The notes below the pieces were generated by a model. The model did not search any database. It was given only the letters and a program-made list of their open reading frames with translations, and was not told the DNA's origin. Shown here one piece after another: positions 17,058 to 26,047 of a stretch of 64,000 bases of DNA. The first letter of the stretch is position 1. Each line of letters begins with the position of its first letter. This stretch comes from Methylomonas methanica. GTDB lineage: Bacteria; Pseudomonadota; Gammaproteobacteria; Methylococcales; Methylomonadaceae. The stretch covers positions 1 to 64,000 of the forward strand of contig NZ_LUUG01000093.1 in NCBI RefSeq assembly GCF_001644035.1, read 5' to 3'. Position numbers and translations under genes: made by a program.

Positions 17058-17483
17058 ATGAAACACGCATTACGCGGCCACCGCGGTTTTACCTTACTGG
17101 AACTGTTGGTGGTGTTGGGCATTATCGCCATGCTGGCCGGGATTGTCGGCCCGCAGGTGATGAAACACATGGGCGCCTCCAAAACCAAGGCCGCCAGGGT
17201 GCAAATCGAGGATCTGGCGGCATCGCTGGACATGTACAAACTCGACGAAGGCCGTTATCCCACGGCACAACAAGGTTTGGCGGCCTTAGTGGAAAGACCC
17301 GCCGAGGCCAAACGCTGGAACGGCCCTTACTTGCGCAAGGATAAGATTCCGCAAGACCCTTGGAATCAGGATTATCACTACGTCTTCCCCGGACAGCACG
17401 GCAAGTTCGATTTGTTCAGCTATGGCGCCGATGAAAAAGAAGGCGGCGAAGGCGAAGATCAGGACATCAACAGCTGGGAATAA
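17058..17483 (+). CDS. gspG: Major pseudopilin GspG
   Basis: Main subunit of the T2SS pseudopilus, 141 residues from ATG 17058, which follows an excellent ribosome site (AGGAAGGAG, 8-base spacing). The prepilin peptidase site G|FTLLELLVVLG with Glu at +5 is present, then a single N-terminal helix and the Ca-binding C-terminal type region (LFSYGADEKEGGEGEDQDI). Length and sequence are standard for GspG. The gene directly precedes gspH (adjacent stop/start). Confidence 0.96.
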   Translation: MKHALRGHRGFTLLELLVVLGIIAMLAGIVGPQVMKHMGASKTKAARVQIEDLAASLDMYKLDEGRYPTAQQGLAALVERPAEAKRWNGPYLRKDKIPQDPWNQDYHYVFPGQHGKFDLFSYGADEKEGGEGEDQDINSWE

Positions 17484-17951
17484 ATGACTTCCCTGCCCGC
17501 CTCCAAACCTGTCCGTGGCTTTACCCTGATCGAGCTAATCATCGTGCTGCTGATTAGCGTGCTGGCTTTTGCGGTAATCGGCAGCAATATCGGCTCCGGC
17601 AATCGCAGTACCAAGCTGCACGCGCTGGCCAGGGATATGGCCTCGGCCCTGCGTTACGCCCACGGCCAGGCCCTGATGACGCAAAAGCCGGTCAGCGTGG
17701 CAATCGATTTGCAAGACAATAGCTACAGCATCAGCAACCGCGACAAAACGTACCCGTTTGCCGAAGACATCGACGTGTCGCTAGTGGTTGCGGAGGAAGA
17801 GTTTAGCGAAGGCGAACAAGGGCATATTCGTTTCTTTGGCGACGGTTCCTCCACCGGCGGCAGAATCACGTTGGAATGGGGCAATCAACTGCGTCGCATC
17901 GACGTGAACTGGATTACCGGCCAGGTCAGTATTTCCGATGCAGCGGCATAA
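17484..17951 (+). CDS. gspH: Minor pseudopilin GspH
   Basis: Minor pseudopilin, 155 residues, with prepilin processing site RG|FTLIELIIVLLIS near residue 13 and a beta-rich C-terminal region. The ATG follows the gspG stop without any gap; the 3' end overlaps gspI by 14 bases. Probably part of the pseudopilus tip complex scaffold. Confidence 0.92.
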   Translation: MTSLPASKPVRGFTLIELIIVLLISVLAFAVIGSNIGSGNRSTKLHALARDMASALRYAHGQALMTQKPVSVAIDLQDNSYSISNRDKTYPFAEDIDVSLVVAEEEFSEGEQGHIRFFGDGSSTGGRITLEWGNQLRRIDVNWITGQVSISDAAA

Positions 17952-18357
17952 AGGCTTTTCCCTGCTGGAAATTCTGGTCGCCTTTTCCATTATGGCGATT
18001 GCGCTGACCGTGCTGCTGCGCATCTTCGGCACCGGCGTTAACAATGCGGTTATTTCCGAGGAATACACTATCGCGGTACAAATCGCCGAATCGCTGATGG
18101 CTCGCACCGGTGTGGAATCCGAGCTGACAGCCGGCGAAAGCCAGGGTACGGAAGGCGATAAATACGACTGGCAAATCATCGTCAGCCCTTCGGCGCAATC
18201 GCTGGCGCGTCCCAGCCTGAGAGACACGAACCCGGATCTGCAACAGTCAGCGCCGGAACTGATGTCCGTGCGCGTAATAGTTGCCTGGGGCGAGGCAGAA
18301 CAACCGCGTTCCGTGGAATTGCATACGTTAAAGCTACAGCAAAAAGGTCCGGGCTAG
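17938..18357 (+). CDS. gspI: Minor pseudopilin GspI
   Basis: Minor pseudopilin, 139 residues, beginning MQRHKG|FSLLEILVAFSIM with the conserved processing site and Glu5. It nucleates the tip complex with GspJ and GspK in studied systems. The start lies inside gspH and the stop overlaps the GTG start of gspJ by one base. Confidence 0.93.
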   Translation: MQRHKGFSLLEILVAFSIMAIALTVLLRIFGTGVNNAVISEEYTIAVQIAESLMARTGVESELTAGESQGTEGDKYDWQIIVSPSAQSLARPSLRDTNPDLQQSAPELMSVRVIVAWGEAEQPRSVELHTLKLQQKGPG

Positions 18358-19067
18358 TGCTGAACCGTTCGCCCGTAAAAGGATTTACGCTGATCGAAAT
18401 GCTGATAGCCATCAGCCTGCTGGGCATCATGGTGGTCTTGCTATTCGCCAGTTTGCGGATTGCCGCGGAAAGCTGGAACAGCGGCGAAGCCAAAATCAGC
18501 GAAGTGAATAAAAAAGCTGTGGTTTACCAATTCTTCAAACGGCATTTGAGCAATACCAAACCCTTCCCCGTCATCCAGGACAACCAACAACAGAACGATC
18601 AACAACTGGGATCGCAAGAAGTGCCGAAACTGGCTTTTACAGGCTTGCCGCAAAGCATCAGTTTTGTCTCTGCGCTGCCGGCCGCGTCAGCACGCAAGGG
18701 CTTACAGGTGTTTCATGTCGGCTTGGACCCGCAGCAGCCGTCTACCCTTAAAGTAGCATTGACCCCTTACCGGCAAACCGAAACGATACCCGCCGACGCC
18801 GAACCGGTCGTGTTATTGGAAAATTTACGGCATCTCAAAATCAGCTACTTCGGCTCCTCAACTGACAACGGTGACGGCACTAGCGGCTGGCTGGACGAAT
18901 GGCAGGGACAAGCAACCGGTCAGTTACCCAAACTGGTAAAAATCAGCATCGCGCTAAACGACGACAGTTTTTGGCCGGACATGATATTTGCATTAAAAAT
19001 CAACGGTCAACCGAATGCAGAAGCGCTGCTCGGCGAGCAATCCCAGCCCGGCATTGCCAATGAATAG
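18357..19067 (+). CDS. gspJ: Minor pseudopilin GspJ
   Basis: Minor pseudopilin of 236 residues with processing site KG|FTLIEMLIAISLLG near residue 9. It uses a GTG start that overlaps the gspI TAG by one base, showing coupling. C-terminal part is the family's larger beta domain. The gene end overlaps the gspK start by 8 bases. Confidence 0.93.
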   Translation: MLNRSPVKGFTLIEMLIAISLLGIMVVLLFASLRIAAESWNSGEAKISEVNKKAVVYQFFKRHLSNTKPFPVIQDNQQQNDQQLGSQEVPKLAFTGLPQSISFVSALPAASARKGLQVFHVGLDPQQPSTLKVALTPYRQTETIPADAEPVVLLENLRHLKISYFGSSTDNGDGTSGWLDEWQGQATGQLPKLVKISIALNDDSFWPDMIFALKINGQPNAEALLGEQSQPGIANE

Positions 19068-20040
19068 TATGCCTCGTGCACAGACAGTCACTCGGCAACG
19101 CGGTCTGGCGCTGGTGATCGTGATTTGGATATTAACGTTGCTGAGCCTGATGGCCGGCAGTTTTGCGCTGAGTATGCGCCGGGAAAGCAGCGTCGCCGGC
19201 GCGCTGAAAAACAATGCCCAAGCGCAGGCCCTGGCGGAAACCGGTTTAAGCATTGCCCAATTCATGCTGCAACAGGCCGATCCCGACCAGCGCTGGCACG
19301 CGGATGGCAGCATCTATCGGATACCGGGCAACGATAGCGAAATTCGTATCAGAATTCTCGCCGAATCCGGCAAAGTCGATATCAACGCCGCCGAGGAACC
19401 GTTGCTAAAGGCCTTGATTCATTCGGTAAGCGACGATGAAAAACTACAGCTGAACTTACTGGACGCCCTGCTGGATTGGCGGGATGCCGACGATGAACCA
19501 CGACCGCAAGGCGCCGAGAAAAAACAATATCGGCAGGCCGGACTGGCTTATCAGCCCAGCAATCAACCTTTTCAATCCCTGGAAGAGTTACAACTAGTAC
19601 TGGGTTTCAACAGCGATATTTTCGAGCAGTTGCAACCGTGGATTACCATTTATTCCGGACAAGCGGAATTAAATTTGCGACTCGCGCCGCCGGAGTTGCT
19701 GCAAATGGTTGGCGACAGCCTCAAGGAACAGAATATCCATGATGTATACTTGGATAAACGTTTGTCTGAATCGGCTACGGCGGATGATAACAATACCGAG
19801 CAGACCGATCCGGCATTGGCGGATGAAGAGCAAACGTATACTATTATGGTGCAAACCCTGTTGGAAGATCAGGCGACGGCCGCTATCGAAGCAGTGGTAA
19901 GAATCCAGAACCAAGACCCCAGCCAAGCGCCCTACCAAATCCTGGATTGGAAGCAAGGTCAGCAAGTGTTGGCCTTATTCGACTCGGCAATGGAATCCCA
20001 GCTAATTACCGTTCAAGATGAATTTACAAACGAGCATTGA
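19060..20040 (+). CDS. gspK: Minor pseudopilin GspK
   Basis: Large minor pseudopilin that caps the pseudopilus, 326 residues from ATG 19060. The N-terminus MNSMPRAQTVTRQRG|LALVIVIWILTLL is the GspK-type leader with Gly at the cleavage site and no Glu5, as is usual for GspK. The alpha domain (VDINAAEEPLLKAL, LLDWRDADDEPRP) is clear. I chose 19060 because it overlaps the gspJ stop, while the earlier frame start would run 50 bases into gspJ. The 3' end overlaps gspL by 23 bases. Confidence 0.92.
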   Translation: MNSMPRAQTVTRQRGLALVIVIWILTLLSLMAGSFALSMRRESSVAGALKNNAQAQALAETGLSIAQFMLQQADPDQRWHADGSIYRIPGNDSEIRIRILAESGKVDINAAEEPLLKALIHSVSDDEKLQLNLLDALLDWRDADDEPRPQGAEKKQYRQAGLAYQPSNQPFQSLEELQLVLGFNSDIFEQLQPWITIYSGQAELNLRLAPPELLQMVGDSLKEQNIHDVYLDKRLSESATADDNNTEQTDPALADEEQTYTIMVQTLLEDQATAAIEAVVRIQNQDPSQAPYQILDWKQGQQVLALFDSAMESQLITVQDEFTNEH

Positions 20041-21190
20041 TTTCGATCTGAAACGTTTCTTCCAGTGGTGGGGGCGAGAATTAGCGTTTTTGGTACCGAA
20101 TCGTCTTAGATCCTTGCTCACAGACCGCAGTGGCGCACTCGTATTCAGCGCCGCCGATGCGGATTTTCAAATCAATTTTTATCGCGACACCGAACAGCAA
20201 ACCCCCATGACCTGGCGGCTGGACAGCAACATCGCGGACAGTTATCAAAGCTTAAAAGCCCAAAATCCGGACTTTGAAAAAGCCGAATGTATCTTGCGCC
20301 TGGACCATACACAGGCACTAAAAAAGATCGTCTATTTACCCGCTGCCGCGCAAGAAAATCTGCAACAAGTCGTCGGCTTTGAATTAGACCGTTATACGCC
20401 GTTCAAGGCCGAGCAGGTCTATTTTGCCGCAATCCCGCTCGGCAAAACCGAGCATGGTCAAATTGAAGTATTGCTGGTATTTACGCCCAAATCCTTGCTG
20501 GATGAACAACTAGGCAAACTCCAGGCTTTAGGGATACAACCGCTACGGGTGGATTATGGCCATGCCAGCACCGTCTGCCCTGCCGATGCGCCTGCCTACA
20601 ATTTACTCCCGGAACGCTACCGGCCGCGCGGCAACGCCTTAGCCCAAGCCATGCACTGGCTGCTGAACGGCTTGCTGTTGCTGTTGTTTTTGGCGGTATT
20701 GATCTGGCCGGTGTGGCAGGAAGGCCAAGCGGTCGATGTATTGAAGAATCACATCAAAACGCTGGAAAAAGAAACTCGGGTGATAGAAGAACAACAGCAT
20801 GAAATCGATGCCTTACGCCAGCAAACCCAGCGTTTGATAGACATCAAAACCCAGTCTCCCGCTCTGGTTGCGGTATTGAACGAGCTAAGCACCCTATTAA
20901 AAGATGACAGCTGGTTGACGCATTTTCAATTTGCGGACAAACGTCTGCAAATCCAGGGGCAATCACCAGCTGCGTCTTCCTTGATCGGTTTGCTGGAAAG
21001 TTCCGGATTTTTCAGTAATGTCAGTTTCGTCTCGCCATTGACCCAGGATAAAGCCACCGGGCGAGAGCGCTTTCAAATTAGTATGGATGTTAGCCCGCCA
21101 CCGGCTGAGCCCGGTTCGGATACCGATGCGACGACCGCTAGCGATCCAGACCCATCTGAACCTGAGGCAAACGGAGAATCCGAGCAATGA
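20018..21190 (+). CDS. gspL: T2SS assembly protein GspL
   Basis: Bitopic inner-membrane protein that links GspE to the periplasmic parts, 390 residues. A cytoplasmic actin-like N-terminal half (bases to about 20650) is followed by one membrane helix near residues 210-230 (LLNGLLLLLFLAVLIWPVW), a coiled coil rich in Gln/Glu, and a periplasmic ferredoxin-like domain of PilN type (LIGLLESSGFFSNVSFV). The C-terminus is an acidic, Pro/Ser/Thr-rich tail. It overlaps gspM by 4 bases. Confidence 0.88.
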   Translation: MNLQTSIDFDLKRFFQWWGRELAFLVPNRLRSLLTDRSGALVFSAADADFQINFYRDTEQQTPMTWRLDSNIADSYQSLKAQNPDFEKAECILRLDHTQALKKIVYLPAAAQENLQQVVGFELDRYTPFKAEQVYFAAIPLGKTEHGQIEVLLVFTPKSLLDEQLGKLQALGIQPLRVDYGHASTVCPADAPAYNLLPERYRPRGNALAQAMHWLLNGLLLLLFLAVLIWPVWQEGQAVDVLKNHIKTLEKETRVIEEQQHEIDALRQQTQRLIDIKTQSPALVAVLNELSTLLKDDSWLTHFQFADKRLQIQGQSPAASSLIGLLESSGFFSNVSFVSPLTQDKATGRERFQISMDVSPPPAEPGSDTDATTASDPDPSEPEANGESEQ

Positions 21191-21765
21191 ATGACGCGCG
21201 TTATCAACGCTGGCTGGCGCTATCACTGCTGGGATTGGTGTTATTTACCGTAATATTTCTGGTATTGTTGCCTTTATTCAGCAGTTGGCTGGATTATCGC
21301 GAGCAAAAAAACGACCTACTGTTTCGTTTGCAACGTCAACAAGCTATTGTCGCCCGCCGCGACAGCGTTGCACAAAACCTGGAATCATTAAATCAGCAAT
21401 ACCAGCAGCAAGGCTATCTGAGCGATAGCGATACTGAAGCGCTAGCCTCGGCCGAGCTGCAAAACATCGTCAAAACCGCGGTAACGGAAGCCGGCGGCCA
21501 ACTGACCAGCACGCAGGGTTTACCGGGTAAGGCCGAAGAGGACTTTGTCCGGATCGCCGTCAAAGTGCGGATGAGCGGCAGCATCGAAGCCTTGCGCGCG
21601 GTATTGCACAGCCTGGATACCAATATGCCCTTGTTGCTGGTGGATCAATTGGACATTTCGCCGGTACGCGGCGCGCGCAACCGCAGCACTAACAAAATGG
21701 ATCCCAGTTCGCAGTTGAATGTGAGTTTTGAAGTAATCAGTTTTATGCGAGCCAAAACCTCATGA
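21187..21765 (+). CDS. gspM: T2SS protein GspM
   Basis: Small bitopic partner of GspL, 192 residues. A short cytoplasmic start, a membrane helix near residues 12-32 (LALSLLGLVLFTVIFLVLL), a coiled coil (LDYREQKNDLLFRLQRQQ) and the PilO/GspM-like domain (LRAVLHSLDTNMPLLLVDQLDI) are visible. It overlaps both gspL and the next gene by 4 bases (ATGA). Confidence 0.88.
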   Translation: MNDARYQRWLALSLLGLVLFTVIFLVLLPLFSSWLDYREQKNDLLFRLQRQQAIVARRDSVAQNLESLNQQYQQQGYLSDSDTEALASAELQNIVKTAVTEAGGQLTSTQGLPGKAEEDFVRIAVKVRMSGSIEALRAVLHSLDTNMPLLLVDQLDISPVRGARNRSTNKMDPSSQLNVSFEVISFMRAKTS

Positions 21766-22379
21766 ATCAAAAGCTGATCAGATTGCAATTAGTGAGTTGC
21801 GGCGCGCTTAGCCTGCTGCTGGCGGCGGAATGGACTTATAGTCAATTTACCTTAAAACAATTGCAAACGCTGCTTGAGCCGCGCCCGCAAACCGACTCCC
21901 CGGCCGAGCAACTGCCCAATATCGCCGATAGTAGCGGCTCTGCGGAAACGTACAGCGATATTGTCGATAGACCTTTGTTTGTCGAAGGCCGAAAGCCTAT
22001 CGCCGAAACCAGTCCAACCGATAACTTGCAAACCCAAGATTCCGGACAAATCGACGATTGGGAATTAATCGGCGTTTACGACAAAGACAACAAGCCGACC
22101 GCCTTGTTCAGAAAACGCAACGAAGCCAAGAAGTTTTTAAAAATTACCGCAGAACAAAGCATATCCGGTTGGCTGTTGAAGCAAATACAGGCCGACCGTG
22201 TTCTGCTTCAGCAAGCCGGCCAGGAAAAATCGGTGGTATTGAGAAAGCCGCGTGCGCAAGTCAAGCCTCCCGTGCCCGGCAAGCCGCCAGTACCACCCAG
22301 ACTGCCGCAGCCCAACGCCGTTGCCAAACCTATAGAACCAGTACCCAATGAAAATCCCGAGAACATCAATGACAACTAA
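21762..22379 (+). CDS. GspC/PilP-like periplasmic T2SS component (often annotated GspN)
   Basis: 205-residue protein with one N-terminal membrane helix (residues about 8-26), a disordered linker, and a compact domain with the homology-region signature YSDIVDRPLFVEGRKP, then WELIGVYDKDNKPTALFRK and GWLLKQIQADRVLL. These match the HR domain of GspC/PilP, which contacts the N-domains of the secretin. The C-terminus is proline-rich (KPPVPGKPPVPPRLPQP). No other gspC is seen in the locus, so this probably fills the GspC role. It lies between gspM and gspD with overlaps. Confidence 0.8.
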   Translation: MNQKLIRLQLVSCGALSLLLAAEWTYSQFTLKQLQTLLEPRPQTDSPAEQLPNIADSSGSAETYSDIVDRPLFVEGRKPIAETSPTDNLQTQDSGQIDDWELIGVYDKDNKPTALFRKRNEAKKFLKITAEQSISGWLLKQIQADRVLLQQAGQEKSVVLRKPRAQVKPPVPGKPPVPPRLPQPNAVAKPIEPVPNENPENINDN

Positions 22380-24639
22380 AAAAATCAACATTCCTCCAAT
22401 GTTGGCGTTGGCGCTGTCCATGACCGGCTGTGAATTTATCGGCCCGCAATTGCATGAAAAACTGGCCCTTGTCGATAACAAACCGGCTCAAGAAGACACA
22501 TTGTTGATTCCGGAGCTGGCTAACGATGTCAATAAAAACGCCGAAAATAGAATCACCAAAGTCGAAATGTACCCTAGCGGCGAAGCGAGTATCGCCCCAC
22601 AAGCCAGCCACCATAGCGGCGGCAAAAGTAGCGGCAAGGGCGAATACAGTTTGAACTTCGATGACGCCGATCTGGGCGAAGTGGCTAAAGTGATACTCAG
22701 CGACATTCTGGGCCGGAACTACACCATCAGTCCGCAAGTGGTCGGCAAGGTCACCTTGCAAACCTCCAAACCGTTAAACAAGGACGAACTGATCCCAACG
22801 CTGGATATGCTGCTGAGCTTGAATAATGCCGCGCTCACAGAGCAAGCCGGCATGTATTTAATCAAGCCTTCCAACGAAGCCTTGTACAGCAGCTCAATCA
22901 GCTCTCTGTCCGGCGCCAAAATGCCCAACGGTTATCAAGTGCGGGTAATTCCGGTAAAAAATGTCGCGGCCTCGGAACTGGCGGACATATTGAAACCGCT
23001 ATTGCCGGAAAAGTCGTTGCTACACGTCGATCCGAACCGCAATCTGATATTGATCGCCGGTTCCGGCGCGGATATCTCCAGGGCACTGGATGTTGTCAAT
23101 ACCTTTGACGTCGATATATTGAAAGGCCGTTCCTTTGCGTTGTTCACCCCGGCAAACGTCAGCGCCGGCAAAATCATTGAAGAGCTGGAACAAATCTTCA
23201 ACACTAAAAAATCCAAAGACGACGAAGCCAGCTTTTTCCGGTTTATCGAGATAGAAAGACTCAACGCGGTATTAGCCGTCACTCATCAAGCCAGCTACTT
23301 GAAGGATATTGAAAACTGGGTATTTCGGCTGGACCGCATCAACACAGCGGCAGCCGGCGGCGTGAATGTCTACCGAGCGCAACATGTCAGCGCTACGGAT
23401 TTGGCCGATACCTTAAGCAATATTTTCGGTAGCGGCGGTTCCGGTAAATCCAGCAAGGCTTCCATCGCTTCCGGCCGCAAATCATTATCGGCCACCAATA
23501 AAAAGTCCGACAGTTCATCGAGTAGCAGTGCGGGCGGCGCGAATCGGCAGCAGGATTCGATGAGCGATAGAACGCTTAGCGACCGAACTAAAGACAAAAA
23601 CAGCAGCGGTAGCGGCGCACTCGGCGGCAGCTTAAGCAGCAGTTCGGGCAGCAACAATAACAACGACATGCCGAATGTGAAAATCATCGCCGATGAAGGC
23701 AATAACGCCCTAATCGTTGTGGCGACCGCCCAGGAGTACGCTGTGATCGAACGCGTACTAAAACAACTGGATGTGCTGCCTTTACAGGTTTTGATTGATG
23801 CAACTATTGTTGAAGTATCACTAGTCGATGAGCTTAAGTATGGTATTCAGTGGTATTTTAGTCATAACAACGCAGGAATAAACCAAATAAACGGTGGCGG
23901 GGCAAATCAAGGCCTGAACCTGATTGATTTCACTAAAGACGCCGCATCAGCGGTATCAACTGGCGGATTTTCGTATGCGTTTAGCAGTGGCTCAAAAGAT
24001 ATCCAGGCCATACTAAATGCCAGTGCCACAAATAATAACTTCAACGTAATTTCTTCACCTTCTTTAATGGTGCTTAACAATCAAGAAGCCACTATCAAGA
24101 TCGGCGACTCAGTGCCGATTCGATCTTCAGTCTCAAGTAATTTAAGCGGCAATACCAATAATGGAATTGTGCAAACAAGCTCAATTCAAATGATCGATAC
24201 CGGCGTAAATCTTTCTGTAAGGCCAAGAGTGAATTCGGGTGGATTGGTATTAATGGACATTCTTCAAAGTGTAAATGAGGCAAAAACTACTGACACTAGT
24301 AAAGATATTGACTCACCCACAATTCAGAAAAGGGAGATAGAAACCAGCGTTGCCGTTCAAAGCGGAGAAACAATAGTACTGGGAGGCCTAATAGATGACA
24401 AAAATACTTACAATCGAGGAGGTGTGCCTTTGCTCCATGAGTTACCGTTGATCGGCCCACTATTCGGAAGCACTACGCGTAACAACAATAAAAAAGAACT
24501 AGTGGTTTTAATCACTCCTCGTGTTATGAAAAGTCGCCAGGATGCCAAAGAGATCACAGAAGAATTCAAACGGAAACTATCGGGCATCTATTATCAAAAG
24601 CCTATCGAAATCAATGTTGATGTGGAAACGGTGCAATAG
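22348..24639 (+). CDS. gspD: Type II secretion secretin GspD
   Basis: Outer-membrane secretin through which T2SS substrates exit, about 763 residues. A signal peptide with TGC near residue 27 may make it a lipoprotein. N0 (YSLNFDDADLGEVAKVIL), the N1-N3 repeats, a long Ser/Gly/Asn-rich insert (bases about 23430-23680), and the secretin core ending with VVLGGLIDD, GGVPLLHELPLIGPLFG and KKELVVLITPRVM are all present. The start may be ATG 22348 or 22369. From about 23790 onward codon choice becomes markedly AT-richer than in the first half, suggesting that the secretin core was exchanged. Confidence 0.95.
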   Translation: MKIPRTSMTTKKINIPPMLALALSMTGCEFIGPQLHEKLALVDNKPAQEDTLLIPELANDVNKNAENRITKVEMYPSGEASIAPQASHHSGGKSSGKGEYSLNFDDADLGEVAKVILSDILGRNYTISPQVVGKVTLQTSKPLNKDELIPTLDMLLSLNNAALTEQAGMYLIKPSNEALYSSSISSLSGAKMPNGYQVRVIPVKNVAASELADILKPLLPEKSLLHVDPNRNLILIAGSGADISRALDVVNTFDVDILKGRSFALFTPANVSAGKIIEELEQIFNTKKSKDDEASFFRFIEIERLNAVLAVTHQASYLKDIENWVFRLDRINTAAAGGVNVYRAQHVSATDLADTLSNIFGSGGSGKSSKASIASGRKSLSATNKKSDSSSSSSAGGANRQQDSMSDRTLSDRTKDKNSSGSGALGGSLSSSSGSNNNNDMPNVKIIADEGNNALIVVATAQEYAVIERVLKQLDVLPLQVLIDATIVEVSLVDELKYGIQWYFSHNNAGINQINGGGANQGLNLIDFTKDAASAVSTGGFSYAFSSGSKDIQAILNASATNNNFNVISSPSLMVLNNQEATIKIGDSVPIRSSVSSNLSGNTNNGIVQTSSIQMIDTGVNLSVRPRVNSGGLVLMDILQSVNEAKTTDTSKDIDSPTIQKREIETSVAVQSGETIVLGGLIDDKNTYNRGGVPLLHELPLIGPLFGSTTRNNNKKELVVLITPRVMKSRQDAKEITEEFKRKLSGIYYQKPIEINVDVETVQ

Positions 24640-24685
24640 GCTCAAGTCTGTAGCCCTTATCCGCCAAAAAACCGGACGGTAAAAC

Positions 24686-25432
24686 ATGAATCCAATCTCG
24701 CCGGACAGGCTGATTTCGTTTTGGTCGATTGCCCAATTGGAAGCCAGCGTAGTGATTCTGATGAATATCGTCGGTGCGCTGTTTTTGGGCATGGTGGTGG
24801 GCTACGAACGTTCCTATCACGGCCGGGCCGCCGGCATGCGTACCTATGGACTGGTGTGCATGGCTTCCGCGGCGGTAACGGTTATCGTCGGTTATCCGCA
24901 GTTCTGGTTTGGCGGCTTATTGCCGCTCACGGCTACCGCCGACCCCACTCGTGTCATTCAGGGCATCGTGACGGGTATCGGTTTCTTGGGTGCCGGCGTG
25001 ATCATGAAGGAAGGTCTGAACATCAGCGGCCTGACCACCGCCGCATCGATTTGGGCGTCTTCGGCCATCGGTATTTTATGCGGCGCCGGGTTTTATTTTG
25101 CGGCCATTGTGTTGGCTTTAATCGCGTCGGCAACCATGATATGGGGCGGACAAATTGAAGCAGCCTTGCCTTCTCGTCACGCAGTGTCGGTGGTTTTGCG
25201 CTTTCATAAGGGTTATAGATCCAACCAGACCGATATAGACGATTTGGCTAAAGCTTCAGGCTATCGCTTGGCCGAAGGATCGATCAGCGTAATCAGCGAG
25301 AATGGGCAAGAAGAATGGCACTTGGTTTTTATTGCGACTGGCAATCATAAAATATCGATACCTGCCATTGCTGATAGCCTGGAACGCTGCGAATTTATTA
25401 GCGGCTACCAAGTCGCTTTTGCGAGAAACTAG
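24686..25432 (+). CDS. MgtC/SapB family membrane protein
   Basis: 248-residue membrane protein. The N-terminal MgtC domain has about five hydrophobic helices and the motifs GMVVGYERSYHGRAAGMRTYGLV and GIGFLGAGVIMKEG with GLTTAASIWASSAIG; these match MgtC/SapB. The C-terminal 80 residues form an ACT-like soluble domain. MgtC proteins aid growth at low magnesium or modulate ATP synthase in pathogens; the function in a free-living bacterium is uncertain. It is not coupled to gspD (46-base gap). Confidence 0.9.
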   Translation: MNPISPDRLISFWSIAQLEASVVILMNIVGALFLGMVVGYERSYHGRAAGMRTYGLVCMASAAVTVIVGYPQFWFGGLLPLTATADPTRVIQGIVTGIGFLGAGVIMKEGLNISGLTTAASIWASSAIGILCGAGFYFAAIVLALIASATMIWGGQIEAALPSRHAVSVVLRFHKGYRSNQTDIDDLAKASGYRLAEGSISVISENGQEEWHLVFIATGNHKISIPAIADSLERCEFISGYQVAFARN

Positions 25433-25517
25433 CCTTAGTGAAACTGTTAGGAAGCAGGGAATTAATAACATGCCCCTACTTCCAAAGCCGTTTAATTGAT
25501 TCAATTGCCCGGAACAA

Positions 25518-25727
25518 TTACATAACGTTTTTGACGCATTGCCTGGCAAAAGTATTAATCGATAGGGTATCGCTTAAATATTCGTTGAATAATCCATTGA
25601 TATCAACCGGGTTAAGATAGACATAAACTCCACAACCGGTTAGCGCAATAAACTGCTGACTCAGCGTTTCAAAGAACAGGGTACGTGTTTGACTAAGTTG
25701 TGTGTTTTCATTGCTTGACGTGTTCAT
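25518..25727 (-). CDS. Hypothetical small protein
   Basis: A 69-codon frame on the minus strand from ATG 25727, preceded in the minus sense by AGGTGG about 6 bases upstream. The product (starting MNTSSNENTQLSQTRTLFF) has a hydrophobic middle around FIALTGCGVYVYLNPVDI but no family I recognise. Upstream of it, in its possible leader region, is the nested hairpin at 25844-25909. Could also be a chance frame in a low-coding region. Confidence 0.4.
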   Translation of the reverse strand: MNTSSNENTQLSQTRTLFFETLSQQFIALTGCGVYVYLNPVDINGLFNEYLSDTLSINTFARQCVKNVM

Positions 25728-25736
25728 GACATCCAC

Positions 25737-26047
25737 CTAATTTGTTGGTTAAACCCAACTTTTAAGCAGCATAATCCAAGCCAACGATTACTGTGCCTGA
25801 TGTGCATTAGCCTGAATACGCCCGGTAAACAGGCCAAAGACCTCGAAAGCCCGTTATCACTGTGTCGCAGGAAAAGCAGACCTTATCTTTTCCTGGGTTA
25901 ACGCTTTCGCGGGGAACTCGAAACAACTTCCCCCAGTTATGACTGTCTTTGAATTGCGAACCGACATGGCAAATTTGTCGCAAAAACTGTCAGAGTTGTC
26001 ACAAAACTGGCATTTCAGCTAAACCCGCCAGAGTTTTATGCAGGGGA
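25737..26047. other. Non-coding gap with nested inverted repeats
   Basis: No convincing gene in this 311-base stretch. It holds GCCTG/CAGGC arms (25810-25814, 25830-25834) and a nested pair: outer stem CGAAAGC/GCTTTCG (25844-25850, 25903-25909) and inner 9-bp stem CAGGAAAAG/CTTTTCCTG (25868-25876, 25887-25895) with a 10-base loop. No T-run follows on either strand, so it is not an evident terminator. It could be a leader structure for the minus-strand small gene or a small RNA; I match it to no known riboswitch. Confidence 0.5.

Noticed and set aside
24721..25158. 145-codon frame within the MgtC gene
   Set aside because: Out-of-frame shadow; the MgtC frame has clear motifs.
25844..25909. Known riboswitch (for example GEMM or THF type) in the gap
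   Set aside because: The stems do not show the conserved cores of those classes as I know them; kept only as an unexplained structure.
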